Shown in pieces: positions 8,951 through 17,473 of a DNA stretch of 64,000 nt; position 1 is the first letter of the stretch, and each line of letters opens with the position of its first letter. The position numbers and the translations under genes are program-made. This DNA is from Microbacterium aurugineum (GTDB taxonomy: Bacteria > Actinomycetota > Actinomycetes > Actinomycetales > Microbacteriaceae): assembly GCF_023101205.1 (NCBI RefSeq), contig NZ_CP078078.1, positions 2,613,411 through 2,677,410 of the forward strand. Reading direction: 5' to 3'. A model generated the notes under the pieces. It was not told the DNA's origin, searched no databases, and worked only from the letters and a program-made list of their open reading frames with translations.

Positions 8951-10474
8951 TCAGTGCCCGGCGCCGAGGTTCCCGCTCAGACGGCGACGGAACGCTGCTG
9001 CGGTGTCGTTGAGACCCTGGATGCTGGCCGTCTTCCCGAGACGCTCGTACTTCGTGGCCACCGCGTCGAGCGCAGCCACCGTCGAAGCGTCCCAGATGTG
9101 TGAGCGCGTCATGTCGATGACCACGTGCTCGGGGTCGTCCGCATACTCGAACTGAGTCGTGAGGTCGTTGCTCGAGGCGAAGAACAGCTCCCCGACGACC
9201 TCGTAGTGCGCGATGTCTCCCGACTCCGACGGGGCGACGGTACGGGTGACCGTGACGAAGTGCGCAACCCGCCGGGCGAACATGATCATCGCCGTGAGCA
9301 CTCCGAGGACGACACCGATCGCGAGGTTGTGGGTCCAGACGGTCGCGGCGACGGTGATCACCATGACCGCGGTCTCGCTCTTCGGCATGCGGCGCAGCGT
9401 CGACGGGCGGATGCTGTGCCAGTCGAAGGTCGAGATCGAGACGAGGATCATCACAGCGACGAGGGCCGCCATCGGGATCACCGCCACCACGTCGCCGAGT
9501 GCGAGCACGAGGATGAGCAGGAAGACACCGGCGAGGAACGTCGAGATGCGCGTGCGCGCACCGGACGCCTTCACATTGATCATGGTCTGGCCGATCATGG
9601 CGCATCCGCCCATCCCGCCGAAGGCTCCGGAGAGCACGTTCGCGACGCCCAGGCCCCAGGCTTCACGGGTCTTGCGCGAGTGGGTGTCCGTGATGTCGTC
9701 GACCAGCTTGGCGGTCATGAGCGTCTCGAGCAGGCCGACCGCCGCCATGGCGAGAGCGAACGGGCCGATGATCCCGAGCGTTTCGAGGGTGAAGGGGACG
9801 TTCGGGATGAACAGCTCGGGCAGGCTCTGGGGAAGCTCGCCCTGATCCCCCACGTTCGGCACGGTCCACCCGAACACGACGACGGCGCCCGTGAGCAGCA
9901 CGATCGTGACCAGCGGGGCCGGCACGACCTTGGTGATGCGCGGCATGAGGAACAGGATGGCGAGGCCCACGGCGACGAGGGGATACACCAGCCACGGCAC
10001 GTCCCAGAGCTGGGGCAGCTGCGCGGTGAAGATCAGGATCGCCAGCGCGTTCACGAAGCCCACCATCACGGAGCGGGGGATGAATCGCATGAGCTTGGCG
10101 ACGCCGAGCAGGGCGAGGCCGATCTGGATGACTCCGCCGAGGAGCACGGTGGCGATGAAGTAGTCCATCCCGTACTCACGTGCGACCGGCGCGATCACCA
10201 GGGCGACGGCCCCCGTGGCCGCCGTGATCATCGCGGGGCGTCCGCCGAGGAACGAGATCGCGACGGCCATCACGAACGAGGAGAAGAGGCCGACCCGGGG
10301 GTCGACCCCGGCGATGATCGAGAAGGCGATCGCCTCGGGGATCAGCGCGAGGGCCACGACGAGCCCGGCGAGGACCTCACGGGTGAGCAGACGCGGGTTC
10401 CGCAGCGCCTGCATGACGGTGGGTTCGATGCGGTAGCGAGACGGGCGTTCCGGGGCGGGGACGACAGCAGTCAT
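8951..10474 (-). CDS. SulP-family inorganic anion transporter with STAS domain
   Basis: A 507-aa transporter of the SLC26/SulP family (sulfate, bicarbonate or other anions; substrate not determinable here). The N-terminal half shows the typical PEAIAFSIIAGVDPRVGLFS stretch and about ten to twelve membrane segments. The last 90 residues form a cytoplasmic STAS domain (EHVVIDMTRSHIWDASTVAA). The ATG at 10474 is preferred over an upstream start because a Shine-Dalgarno AGGAGA precedes it and the extra 36 residues are low-complexity. It is divergent from a merR gene, with a dyad operator between them. Confidence 0.92.
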   Translation of the reverse strand: MTAVVPAPERPSRYRIEPTVMQALRNPRLLTREVLAGLVVALALIPEAIAFSIIAGVDPRVGLFSSFVMAVAISFLGGRPAMITAATGAVALVIAPVAREYGMDYFIATVLLGGVIQIGLALLGVAKLMRFIPRSVMVGFVNALAILIFTAQLPQLWDVPWLVYPLVAVGLAILFLMPRITKVVPAPLVTIVLLTGAVVVFGWTVPNVGDQGELPQSLPELFIPNVPFTLETLGIIGPFALAMAAVGLLETLMTAKLVDDITDTHSRKTREAWGLGVANVLSGAFGGMGGCAMIGQTMINVKASGARTRISTFLAGVFLLILVLALGDVVAVIPMAALVAVMILVSISTFDWHSIRPSTLRRMPKSETAVMVITVAATVWTHNLAIGVVLGVLTAMIMFARRVAHFVTVTRTVAPSESGDIAHYEVVGELFFASSNDLTTQFEYADDPEHVVIDMTRSHIWDASTVAALDAVATKYERLGKTASIQGLNDTAAAFRRRLSGNLGAGH

Positions 10475-10589
10475 GTGCTCTCCTGGAAGGGCTTGCGAAG
10501 GAGCGGAGGGCGCGCACGGACCGTGCGCATGCGCCACGGAGCTCGGCACGGAAGAATGGGGGATGCGCAGAAATGCGCGCACGCAGACT

Positions 10590-10604
10590 CTAACGTAACG
10601 TGAG
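10590..10604. promoter_or_regulatory. Putative MerR-family operator
   Basis: A 15-bp near-perfect dyad, CTAACGTAACGTGAG, sits between the divergent sulP-type gene and the merR-type gene. Half-sites CTnACGT/ACGTnAG match at 6 of 7 positions around a single central base, as MerR-family operators do. The position suggests that the regulator controls the transporter, itself, or both. Confidence 0.45.
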
Positions 10605-10638
10605 GTTTGCTGTCGAGTCAGGGAAAGGACGCCGATCT

Positions 10639-11043
10639 GTGGAGCACGAAGAGACGATGCGCATCGGCGAGGTCGCCGACCAGACGTCGTTGTCCTTCCG
10701 CACCCTCCGTCACTACGAGGATGTCGGGCTGGTGACCCCGACCGGCCGCACGGACGGCGGCTTCCGGCTCTACACCCCGAAAGACGTCGGCCGCCTCATG
10801 ATCGTCCGCCGGATGAAGCCGCTCGGCTACACGCTGGATGAGATGCGGGCGGTCCTGGACGTGGTCGACGCCCTCGCCGACGAGCCGGACAGCGAAGATC
10901 TCCAGGAACGGCTCAGCGCGCTTCGCCAGGAAGCGACAGCCCGCCGCGAACGCCTCGCGAGCCAGGTGGGGATGGCGGACGAATTCCTCGCCCAGCTCGC
11001 GCAGTTCTCGGCGGCCGAGAGCCCGCCGCGCCCCGCTAGATGA
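10639..11043 (+). CDS. MerR-family transcriptional regulator
   Basis: A 134-aa regulator with the winged-helix HTH of the MerR family at the N-terminus (MRIGEVADQTSLSFRTLRHY, about 7-26, then YTPKDVGRLMIVRRMKPLG) followed by a helical dimerisation segment (about 75-120). There is no Cys cluster for metal binding, so the effector is unknown. The GTG at 10639 is chosen because AAAGGA lies 9 bases upstream; a longer frame from 10600 would start inside the operator dyad. It is divergent from the SulP transporter. Its last 8 bases overlap the end of the convergent gene at 11036. Confidence 0.88.
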   Translation: MEHEETMRIGEVADQTSLSFRTLRHYEDVGLVTPTGRTDGGFRLYTPKDVGRLMIVRRMKPLGYTLDEMRAVLDVVDALADEPDSEDLQERLSALRQEATARRERLASQVGMADEFLAQLAQFSAAESPPRPAR

Positions 11044-11521
11044 CGTCGCGCGTGCAGGTGTCGCGGATGCTCTCGCCGCGCAGGTCCTCCCAGGGGATGG
11101 CGGCGTACCCGACGATCCCCCGGCCGGTGCTCGCGAGCTCGTCGACGCGCTGCGCGAGCAGCCCGCGACGATCGATCCCTGACAGGTCGATGACGACGAC
11201 GTCGACGTAGCGCCCCCGCGTTCGTTCGAGCTCGCTGTGCAGCCGCCGCGCGATACCCCGAGCGGTGAAGCGCAGTGATCGGCGCCTCGCGTCGGGGCCG
11301 CGATAGGTGAGGACGAGGTGCCTCAGGTCTCCGTACGCGCCGCTGGCCGCGAGCGCCTCGGCCGCCCCCGCACGCAGCAGGCGTCCCGCCTCGCGACGGC
11401 GTTCGACGCCGGTCAGGTCGATCGACCACACGAGACAGCGCGCGTCGGTCACCTCGGGCGCGGCGGACGGCGAGGGATGGGCGTCGGCGATGTCGCCCCT
11501 GTACGCGATCGTGGTGTGCAT
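11036..11521 (-). CDS. Conserved-looking protein of unknown function
   Basis: 161 aa, soluble, alpha/beta pattern with two similar hydrophobic strands followed by LTG/LSG turns (CLVWSIDLTGVERRREAGRL at about 29-48 and VDVVVIDLSGIDRRGLLAQR at about 105-124). The two segments resemble each other, suggesting an internal duplication. I do not recognise a family. It lies between merR and trkH, reads opposite to merR with an 8-base overlap at the 3' ends, and is probably not in an operon with trkH (128-base gap). Confidence 0.6.
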   Translation of the reverse strand: MHTTIAYRGDIADAHPSPSAAPEVTDARCLVWSIDLTGVERRREAGRLLRAGAAEALAASGAYGDLRHLVLTYRGPDARRRSLRFTARGIARRLHSELERTRGRYVDVVVIDLSGIDRRGLLAQRVDELASTGRGIVGYAAIPWEDLRGESIRDTCTRDVI

Positions 11522-11648
11522 CAGGTCTTCCGGTCGTCGAAGAGTGGTGCCGACCAGGCTTCCCGGCTCTCCGGCCCGACCTGCGGGCTTGCACGGAAGT
11601 CTAGGCCGGATGCATCGGACGCCTCATCGCGCTCAGGCGTGTCGGCGA

Positions 11649-13034
11649 CTACCCGAGGATCGGACGGTCGGTGGGATAGGTGAAGTGCTCGGTGCGCTGT
11701 CGCACGGCGAGGGCGGCGGCGAGACCGATGGGGCCCACTCGTCCCGCGAGCATGAGTGCGGACAGGACGAACTTGCCGAAGGGGTCGAGGTCGGCGGACA
11801 GTCCGACCGAGAGCCCACAGGTCGCGAACGCGGAGATGACCTCGAACAGGATGTGGTCGAGCGGCGCCTTGTTCGTGAGGGTGAGGAGCACCGTCCCCGC
11901 GAGGACGAGGGACGCCCCGAGGAAGGTGACGGAGATCGCGACACGGAGAACGCTCTCGGGGAGTCGTCGTTCGAAGATCGCGATGTCCCTGGTGCCTCGG
12001 GCCTCGGCGACGATGGCGAGGAACAGCACGGCGAGCGTGGTGACCTTGATACCCCCGGCGGTCGAGATCGAACCGCCGCCGACGAACATGAGCGCGTCCG
12101 TGAGAAGGAGGGTCGTCGAGGTGGACTGCTCCGTATCGACGATCGCGAACCCCCCGGAGCGCATCATCGTCGACGCGAACAGCGCATGGAGGATCCGATC
12201 GAGCGGATTCAGGGTGCCGATGGTCGCGGCGTTGTTCCACTCGCTCGCCCCCCAGCTGACCGCGCCGACCAGGAAGAGCACGAGGGTCGTCGTGACGGTC
12301 AGCTTGGTGTGCAGCGACCACCGTCCGCGCCCCCACAGATGAGCGATGACGGCGAGGTACACCGGGAATCCCAGGCTGCCCGCGATCACGCCGACCATGA
12401 GCACCCCCATGATCCAGACGTTGTGGCTGTAGACCGCGAGACCGCCCGGATCGAGGACGAACCCGGCGTTGTTGAAGGCCGAGATGCTGTAGAACAGGGC
12501 GTGCCACGGGCCTCGCACCCAGCCGTCCTCGACGATGAACGCCGGCAGCAACAGCGCGCAGAGCGCACCCTCGATGATGAACGTGGTCAGCACGACGATC
12601 TTGAGGAGCCGCTTGACGTCGCCCAGGGGCGTCGCCCCCATCACCTGCTGGGCGAAGACGCGTCCGCCCAGCCCCAGCCTGCGCGTGACGGCCTGGGTGA
12701 GCAGCAGCGCGACGGTCACGATGCCGAGCCCGCCGGTCTGGATGGCGAGCAGGATCACGATGTGCCCGAACAGCGACCAGGACGTCCCGGTGTCGACGGA
12801 GGTCAGCCCCGTCACGGTCACGGCGGACGACGCGGTGAACGTCGCATCCTCCCACGGCGCGGCGACACCGTCCGCCGCGGCGAACGGCAGGCGCAACAGC
12901 GCGGTGAAGAGCACCGCCGCGAGCACGAACACCGCGATCGACGCACGAGCCGGCGAACGACGGGGGAAGTCGGCGATCCAGCGGATCGGCGCCCACAATC
13001 GCGCGGTCCGGACGTTCGGCTGACTGGTGGTCAC
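11649..13034 (-). CDS. TrkH/KtrB-family potassium uptake protein
   Basis: Membrane subunit of a Trk/Ktr K+ transporter, 461 aa. All four pore-loop signatures are visible in order: TVTGLTSVDTG, FNNAGFVLD, MRSGGFAIVD and FATCGLSVGL; each contributes a Gly to the selectivity filter. The GTG at 13034 is preferred because AAGGAG stands 6 bases before it; an upstream start would add 64 residues without membrane character. No TrkA/KtrA nucleotide-binding subunit is present nearby, so the gating subunit must be encoded elsewhere. It is divergent from nhaA. Confidence 0.9.
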   Translation of the reverse strand: MTTSQPNVRTARLWAPIRWIADFPRRSPARASIAVFVLAAVLFTALLRLPFAAADGVAAPWEDATFTASSAVTVTGLTSVDTGTSWSLFGHIVILLAIQTGGLGIVTVALLLTQAVTRRLGLGGRVFAQQVMGATPLGDVKRLLKIVVLTTFIIEGALCALLLPAFIVEDGWVRGPWHALFYSISAFNNAGFVLDPGGLAVYSHNVWIMGVLMVGVIAGSLGFPVYLAVIAHLWGRGRWSLHTKLTVTTTLVLFLVGAVSWGASEWNNAATIGTLNPLDRILHALFASTMMRSGGFAIVDTEQSTSTTLLLTDALMFVGGGSISTAGGIKVTTLAVLFLAIVAEARGTRDIAIFERRLPESVLRVAISVTFLGASLVLAGTVLLTLTNKAPLDHILFEVISAFATCGLSVGLSADLDPFGKFVLSALMLAGRVGPIGLAAALAVRQRTEHFTYPTDRPILG

Positions 13035-13252
13035 CACGGGCTCCTTGTCGGGTCGCCGAGCCGACTCCCGGCGCACCGACCATTCACAGTACAGCAGCGG
13101 TCGGACGCGGAAACGGGTGGCGACACGGGGCTGCGCGCTCCGGGAAGGCTCCTGGGTGCGCACGCCGGCTTCCACCGTTCGGGTAAGCTGGGAGGCGGAG
13201 TGTCGGGAAGCCTGGTCGACGAACACACGCTCATCGACCCGAAAGCTCCCGC

Positions 13253-14551
13253 ATGGTCAAGCCCTCCCCGCGACTCGCCAAAGTCCGCGCCGTCTTCCCC
13301 TCCTCCTCCCGCGACGAGTCCCGCCGCATCGGCGAGATCCTGCGCAAGGAGACCGTCGGCGGCATCCTCCTCGTGTCGCTCGCCGCGATCGCGCTGCTCT
13401 GGGCGAACTCGCCCTGGGCGGAGTCGTACTTCGCCCTGCGCGACTTCGAGATCGGATACGAGCCCTGGCATCTGCGTCTGAGTCTCGGCGCCTGGGCCGC
13501 GGACGGCCTGCTCGCGATCTTCTTCTTCCTCGTCGGTCTCGAGCTCAAGCGGGAGTTCGTGGCCGGCGATCTGCGCAGGTTCAGCACCGCTGTGGTTCCG
13601 ATCGTCGCTGCAGTGGGCGGCGTGATCGTGCCCGCGGTGATCTACCTCGCCGTGGTGGCAGGCTCGCCGGAAGCCGCACACGGGTGGGCGATCCCGACGG
13701 CGACCGACATCGCGTTCGCCGTCGCCGTGCTCGCCATCATCGGATCCCACCTGCCGAGCGCGCTGCGGATCTTCCTGCTCACCCTCGCGGTGGTCGACGA
13801 CCTGATCGCGATCGGCATCATCGCGCTGTTCTACACCGAGACGATCGAGGTCCTCCCCCTCGTGCTCGCCCTGGTCGTGATCGCGGTCTACGGCGTGATC
13901 GCCCAGCGGTATCGCGACTTCTTCCACCTGCGCCCCACTGCGGCCTGGCTCATCCTCCTGCCGATCGGCCTGGTCGCCTGGGCACTGGTCCACGCGTCCG
14001 GCGTCCACGCGACGATCGCGGGCGTGCTGCTCGGCTTCACCATCCCGGTACTCCACAAGAAGGCCGACCGAGGGCCCGACTCGGGTCCTGGTCTCGCCGA
14101 GGTGTTCGAGCACCGCTTCCGTCCGTTGTCCGCAGGGTTCGCGGTACCGGTGTTCGCGTTCTTCTCCGCCGGCGTCGCGATCGGTGGAGGCGAAGGTTTC
14201 GTCTCGGCCTTCACGGACCCCGTCGTCGTCGGGATCGTCGTGGCCCTCGTGGTCGGAAAGCCCCTCGGCATCACGGCGGCGACCTGGATCATCACCAGGA
14301 TCCGGCGCATCAACCTCGACCCCTCCTTGCGGTGGATGGACATCGTCGGTGTCGGCCTTCTCGCCGGGATCGGGTTCACGGTCTCCCTCCTGGTCGCGGA
14401 GCTGAGCTTCGCCGCCGGCAGCGAGCACCATGACCACGCCAAGGTCGCCATCCTCACGGCGTCCGTCGTCGCGGCCCTCGCCGCCTCGGTGCTGCTCGGC
14501 ATCCGCAACCGCCGTTACCGCCGACTCGACGCTGCGGACGCTGAGTCCTGA
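13253..14551 (+). CDS. nhaA: Na+/H+ antiporter NhaA
   Basis: A 432-aa antiporter exporting Na+ (or Li+) in exchange for H+. The paired aspartates of the ion-binding site are present in [16 protein letters not shown], and the preceding [17 protein letters not shown] segment is diagnostic. The C-terminus also has the typical [12 protein letters not shown] and [19 protein letters not shown] membrane stretches. Together with the neighbouring TrkH protein it suggests a role in monovalent cation and pH balance. It ends 20 bases from the convergent ABC permease gene. Confidence 0.95.
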   Translation: MVKPSPRLAKVRAVFPSSSRDESRRIGEILRKETVGGILLVSLAAIALLWANSPWAESYFALRDFEIGYEPWHLRLSLGAWAADGLLAIFFFLVGLELKREFVAGDLRRFSTAVVPIVAAVGGVIVPAVIYLAVVAGSPEAAHGWAIPTATDIAFAVAVLAIIGSHLPSALRIFLLTLAVVDDLIAIGIIALFYTETIEVLPLVLALVVIAVYGVIAQRYRDFFHLRPTAAWLILLPIGLVAWALVHASGVHATIAGVLLGFTIPVLHKKADRGPDSGPGLAEVFEHRFRPLSAGFAVPVFAFFSAGVAIGGGEGFVSAFTDPVVVGIVVALVVGKPLGITAATWIITRIRRINLDPSLRWMDIVGVGLLAGIGFTVSLLVAELSFAAGSEHHDHAKVAILTASVVAALAASVLLGIRNRRYRRLDAADAES

Positions 14552-14570
14552 CCGTCGGAAGCCCGTGGCG

Positions 14571-15338
14571 TCACCGCGCCTCGGCCGTCTGCCACCACCA
14601 CCAGGTCGCGGCGGCCGAGGCTGCTCCGATCGGCAGCGCGAGGAGCAATTGGAGCGGTGTGACCGCTTCGGCGAGACTCGCGCCGCCCAACCCGGACCAC
14701 ATGCCGGGAGCGGCATACGGGAACCACGCCCCGGCGCCCAGAGCAACAACGACCTGCGTGATCACGACCACGGCGAGCAGCGCGGAGATCGCGGGGAGAT
14801 AGCCCCGGGCGGCGCTGGCGACCAGTGCCAGCGGCAGCGTGAGCACGACGGTGAGCGCTCCGACGACGGCGATCCGCCCCGCCCCGGCCGCGGCGTCCGC
14901 GTCGGGGACACCGAGTCCGATCAGCGCGCCGGCCACGAGGGTGAGCGTCGCGGCGACACAGGATACGAGGACGCCCCACACCATCGTGACGAGCATCTTG
15001 GCGGAAGCGAGGGCGCCGAGAGATGTCGGAGCGGCGAAGAGCGCCCCGAACGTGCGATCGGTGAACTCCCGTCCGAACACCCAGGCGACGACGACGCCGA
15101 CCGCGAGCAGGGCGCCCACCGACATGATCTGCGCCGAGAAACCGGTGATGCCCGTCCACCCCACATCGGTGAGGAGTGCCGCAGCCTTGATCGCGAGCGC
15201 GCCGTCCGAGTCGGAACGCACCACGACGAGGAAACCCGCACTCATCGCGGGAACGAGGAGCGTGATGAGGACGGTCGCGACCCGTACCGTCGTCGCCCTG
15301 CGGAACTTGATCCATTCCACGGCGAGCGCAGCCCTCAT
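14571..15338 (-). CDS. ABC transporter permease (ABC-2 type)
   Basis: A 255-aa protein with about six membrane helices, starting with a cytoplasmic helix (VEWIKFRRATTVRVATVLI) as ABC-2 exporter permeases do. It overlaps the ATP-binding gene by four bases and is the last gene of a tetR-ATPase-permease operon. The substrate is unknown; such small exporters often handle peptides, antibiotics or lipids. Confidence 0.82.
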   Translation of the reverse strand: MRAALAVEWIKFRRATTVRVATVLITLLVPAMSAGFLVVVRSDSDGALAIKAAALLTDVGWTGITGFSAQIMSVGALLAVGVVVAWVFGREFTDRTFGALFAAPTSLGALASAKMLVTMVWGVLVSCVAATLTLVAGALIGLGVPDADAAAGAGRIAVVGALTVVLTLPLALVASAARGYLPAISALLAVVVITQVVVALGAGAWFPYAAPGMWSGLGGASLAEAVTPLQLLLALPIGAASAAATWWWWQTAEAR

Positions 15339-16099
15339 CCTGCTCCTCCCCCGTCGACGCCGTCATGGACGGAGACCATGTCGAAGAACTGCCGTTCGAT
15401 GTCGATTCCCTGTGGCGGGAGGGTTCCGATGAGCGACCCGCGGTGCATCACGCTGATGATGTCGGCGATGCGGGCCATCTCGTCGAGGTGATGGCTCGAG
15501 ATCAGGATCGCGGCACCGCTCGCCGCGGCCTGCTGCAGCATCCTGCGGACGACGTGCACCCCTGCGGGGTCGAGACCGTTGGCCGGTTCATCGAGGATCA
15601 GCAGCCGGGGTCGATGTGCCAGCGCTCCGGCCAGCCCCAGGCGCTGCCTGTTCCCCAGCGACAGGGAGTGCGTTCTCCGATGCGCCCAATGTCCGAGTTC
15701 GAGTTGATCGATCATGGCCTGCGCGGCCGTCGGAGCATCCGCACGCGACACCCCGTGCAGTCGGGCCGCAGCGACGATCGTCTCCGTGACCGTGAGTTCG
15801 GCGTAGGTGAAGGGCGTCTCGATCATGTGACCGACGTGACGCCATTCCGGTCGCAGCAGCCTCTCCACCGGGACCAGGTCGTCCTCGCACCGGATACTCA
15901 CCCGTCCGGCATCGAGGCGGATCATGTCCAGCATCGAGCGCATGAGCGTGGTCTTTCCCGCCCCGTTCAAGCCGACGAGCGCGTGGATGCTGCCGCCGTG
16001 CACGTCGAGGCTCACCCCGCGCAGCGCGACCTCGTCTCCGTACCGCTTGTGCACCTGCCGGGCGGCGATCATCACCGGCAGCGCTCTCGTCCCGGTCAC
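15335..16099 (-). CDS. ABC transporter ATP-binding protein
   Basis: A 254-aa ATPase with Walker A GLNGAGKTT, signature LSLGNRQRLGLAGAL, Walker B LLILDEPANGLDP and the H-loop ISSHHLDE. The GTG at 16099 overlaps the tetR stop (GTGA), giving tight coupling; upstream reading in this frame is only the shadow of tetR. It works with the permease at 14571-15338. The frame PANGLDPAG and the short length place it in the bacitracin-resistance/Na+-export-like ABC-2 group. Confidence 0.9.
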   Translation of the reverse strand: MTGTRALPVMIAARQVHKRYGDEVALRGVSLDVHGGSIHALVGLNGAGKTTLMRSMLDMIRLDAGRVSIRCEDDLVPVERLLRPEWRHVGHMIETPFTYAELTVTETIVAAARLHGVSRADAPTAAQAMIDQLELGHWAHRRTHSLSLGNRQRLGLAGALAHRPRLLILDEPANGLDPAGVHVVRRMLQQAAASGAAILISSHHLDEMARIADIISVMHRGSLIGTLPPQGIDIERQFFDMVSVHDGVDGGGAG

Positions 16100-16653
16100 G
16101 GCTTCGCCCCGGTGGCGAGCAGGCCGAGCGCATCGACGATCGTCGGGCCGAGGGGTGCATCGGACGCTTCCGACCCCCACTCCAGAAGCGCCGCCATCAC
16201 CGCCCCCAGACAGGCGCCCGCGGCGACGACCGCTTCGCGTCTCGGCGTCCCCCGAGCGGTCAGGGCTTCGACGATGAGGGATTCCGTCTGCTGCGTGTTC
16301 TGCCAGGCCCTGGCACGCAGCCGCGGGTGACCCGCGATGATCGTCACTCGGGTGCGCGTCTCCTCCGGGGTCGCCGCCGGCACGGAATCCCACGCGCGCA
16401 ACAGGCCTCTTCGCACCCGCTCCACGGAGGGCAGTTCGGCGGGTTGTGCCGCCACCGCCTCCGCGATGAACGGGTCATAGGGATCGTCGAGGATTGCGTC
16501 CTCCTTCGTCGGGAAGTGCCGGAAGAAGGTCATGTGCGACACTCCGACATCGCGAGCGATCTGCTCGACCGTGACGTCGTCGAAACCGTGCGCGGAGAAC
16601 AATCGCAGGGCGGACGCCCGCAGGCGTTCGGCGGTGGCGGGGGTGCGGGCCAT
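16096..16653 (-). CDS. TetR-family transcriptional regulator (first module)
   Basis: A 185-aa repressor. The N-terminal HTH reads ASALRLFSAHGFDDVTVEQI followed by ARDVGVSHMTFFRHFPTKED, a typical TetR DNA-binding domain. The ligand domain (about 70-185) is not diagnostic. The ATG at 16653 is chosen because the HTH begins soon after and the extra upstream residues would come from the palindrome itself. The start codon forms the last bases of a 37-bp palindrome, so the repressor likely controls its own operon (tetR-ATPase-permease). Confidence 0.88.
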   Translation of the reverse strand: MARTPATAERLRASALRLFSAHGFDDVTVEQIARDVGVSHMTFFRHFPTKEDAILDDPYDPFIAEAVAAQPAELPSVERVRRGLLRAWDSVPAATPEETRTRVTIIAGHPRLRARAWQNTQQTESLIVEALTARGTPRREAVVAAGACLGAVMAALLEWGSEASDAPLGPTIVDALGLLATGAKP

Positions 16654-16687
16654 GCCAGTGATGTTAGTCACTAACACCACTGGCATG
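16651..16687. promoter_or_regulatory. 37-bp near-perfect palindrome, putative TetR operator
   Basis: The left arm CATGCCAGTGATGTTAGT (16651-16668) and the right arm ACTAACACCACTGGCATG (16670-16687) are reverse complements at 17 of 18 positions around one central C. It covers the start codon of the minus-strand tetR and lies 47 bases upstream of the plus-strand tetR start. Repressor binding here would block transcription or elongation of the minus-strand operon and could affect the divergent promoter. Confidence 0.75.
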
Positions 16688-16697
16688 CAACCACCTC

Positions 16698-16726
16698 TTG
16701 CGCGTGACTGAACAACCGTTTAGCAT
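16698..16726 (+). promoter_or_regulatory. Promoter of second tetR with embedded operator
   Basis: -35 TTGCGC (16698-16703), 17-base spacer, -10 TAGCAT (16721-16726). The spacer carries a second, different dyad, CTGAACAACCGTTTAG (16708-16723), with half-sites CTnAAC/GTTnAG around four bases, typical of TetR operators. Transcription would start about 7 bases after the -10, that is at the ATG at 16734, giving a leaderless message. Confidence 0.6.
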
Positions 16727-16733
16727 CCTGACT

Positions 16734-17423
16734 ATGCGTTCAGCAGCCGAGGATCTCACGACACGCGCCCGCATTCGCGACGCCGCGATATCGCGGTTCG
16801 GCCAGCAGGGTTTCGCGAGCACGAGCGTGCGACAGATCGCGCAGGATGCCGGCGTGAGCCCGGCGCTCATCCTCCACCACTTCGGCAGCAAGGAGGGGCT
16901 GAGGGAAGTGTGCGACGCCCACGTCGTGAACGAGTTCGTCGCCGAGCGCGACGGCATGACCGGCGCCGACGCCTCCCGGCTGATGCGCCGGGCCCTGGAC
17001 TCGCTGGAGGAGCGCAACGCCGGTCTGGACTACCTCGCTCGGATGCTCGTCGACGACTCCGGCGCGTCCGATCGGCTCTTCGATACGTTCCTCTCCCGCA
17101 CCAGGGAGATGCTGCGCGAGCAGATCGCCGAGGGGACGATGCGCCCACAATCCGACCTCGAAGCGACCGCCGTGTACATGACCCTCTACGGCCTCGGCCC
17201 CGTCATCCTGCGACGCCAACTCGCCCGCGCCTTCGGCGAGACCACGCTGACGACCTCCCTGCTGGAACGCTCGACGATCCCCGTCCTGGAGCTGTACACG
17301 CACGGCCTCTACGCCGACGACCGGCTGCTCGTCGCCGCCAAGGAAGCACTGTCCAGACGCAGCGGCCCTCGGTCCGACAAAGGAGAGAACGACCCGAATC
17401 AGGATCCGGATCCGCCGCGCTGA
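16734..17423 (+). CDS. TetR-family transcriptional regulator (second module)
   Basis: A 229-aa repressor with HTH segments RARIRDAAISRFGQQGFAST and RQIAQDAGVSPALILHHFGS (about 9-50). The C-terminal ligand domain is longer than in the first module and unrelated to it by eye. The ATG at 16734 fits the promoter just upstream; earlier in-frame starts lie inside the operator. It precedes an ABC-ATPase and permease pair by 50 bases, so repressor and transporter form an autoregulated operon. The Asp/Pro-rich tail (DPNQDPDPPR) is unusual but short. Confidence 0.88.
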   Translation: MRSAAEDLTTRARIRDAAISRFGQQGFASTSVRQIAQDAGVSPALILHHFGSKEGLREVCDAHVVNEFVAERDGMTGADASRLMRRALDSLEERNAGLDYLARMLVDDSGASDRLFDTFLSRTREMLREQIAEGTMRPQSDLEATAVYMTLYGLGPVILRRQLARAFGETTLTTSLLERSTIPVLELYTHGLYADDRLLVAAKEALSRRSGPRSDKGENDPNQDPDPPR

Positions 17424-17473
17424 CGCGAAGCCCGAACCCGATTCCTCTCCACCCATCCGAAAGGAGCAGGGAA

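Noticed and set aside
6090..9605. 1171-codon open frame on the minus strand opposite flgE and the AGCS gene
   Set aside because: Shadow frame; Arg/His/Asp/Gly-rich without any motif, and both sense genes are certain.
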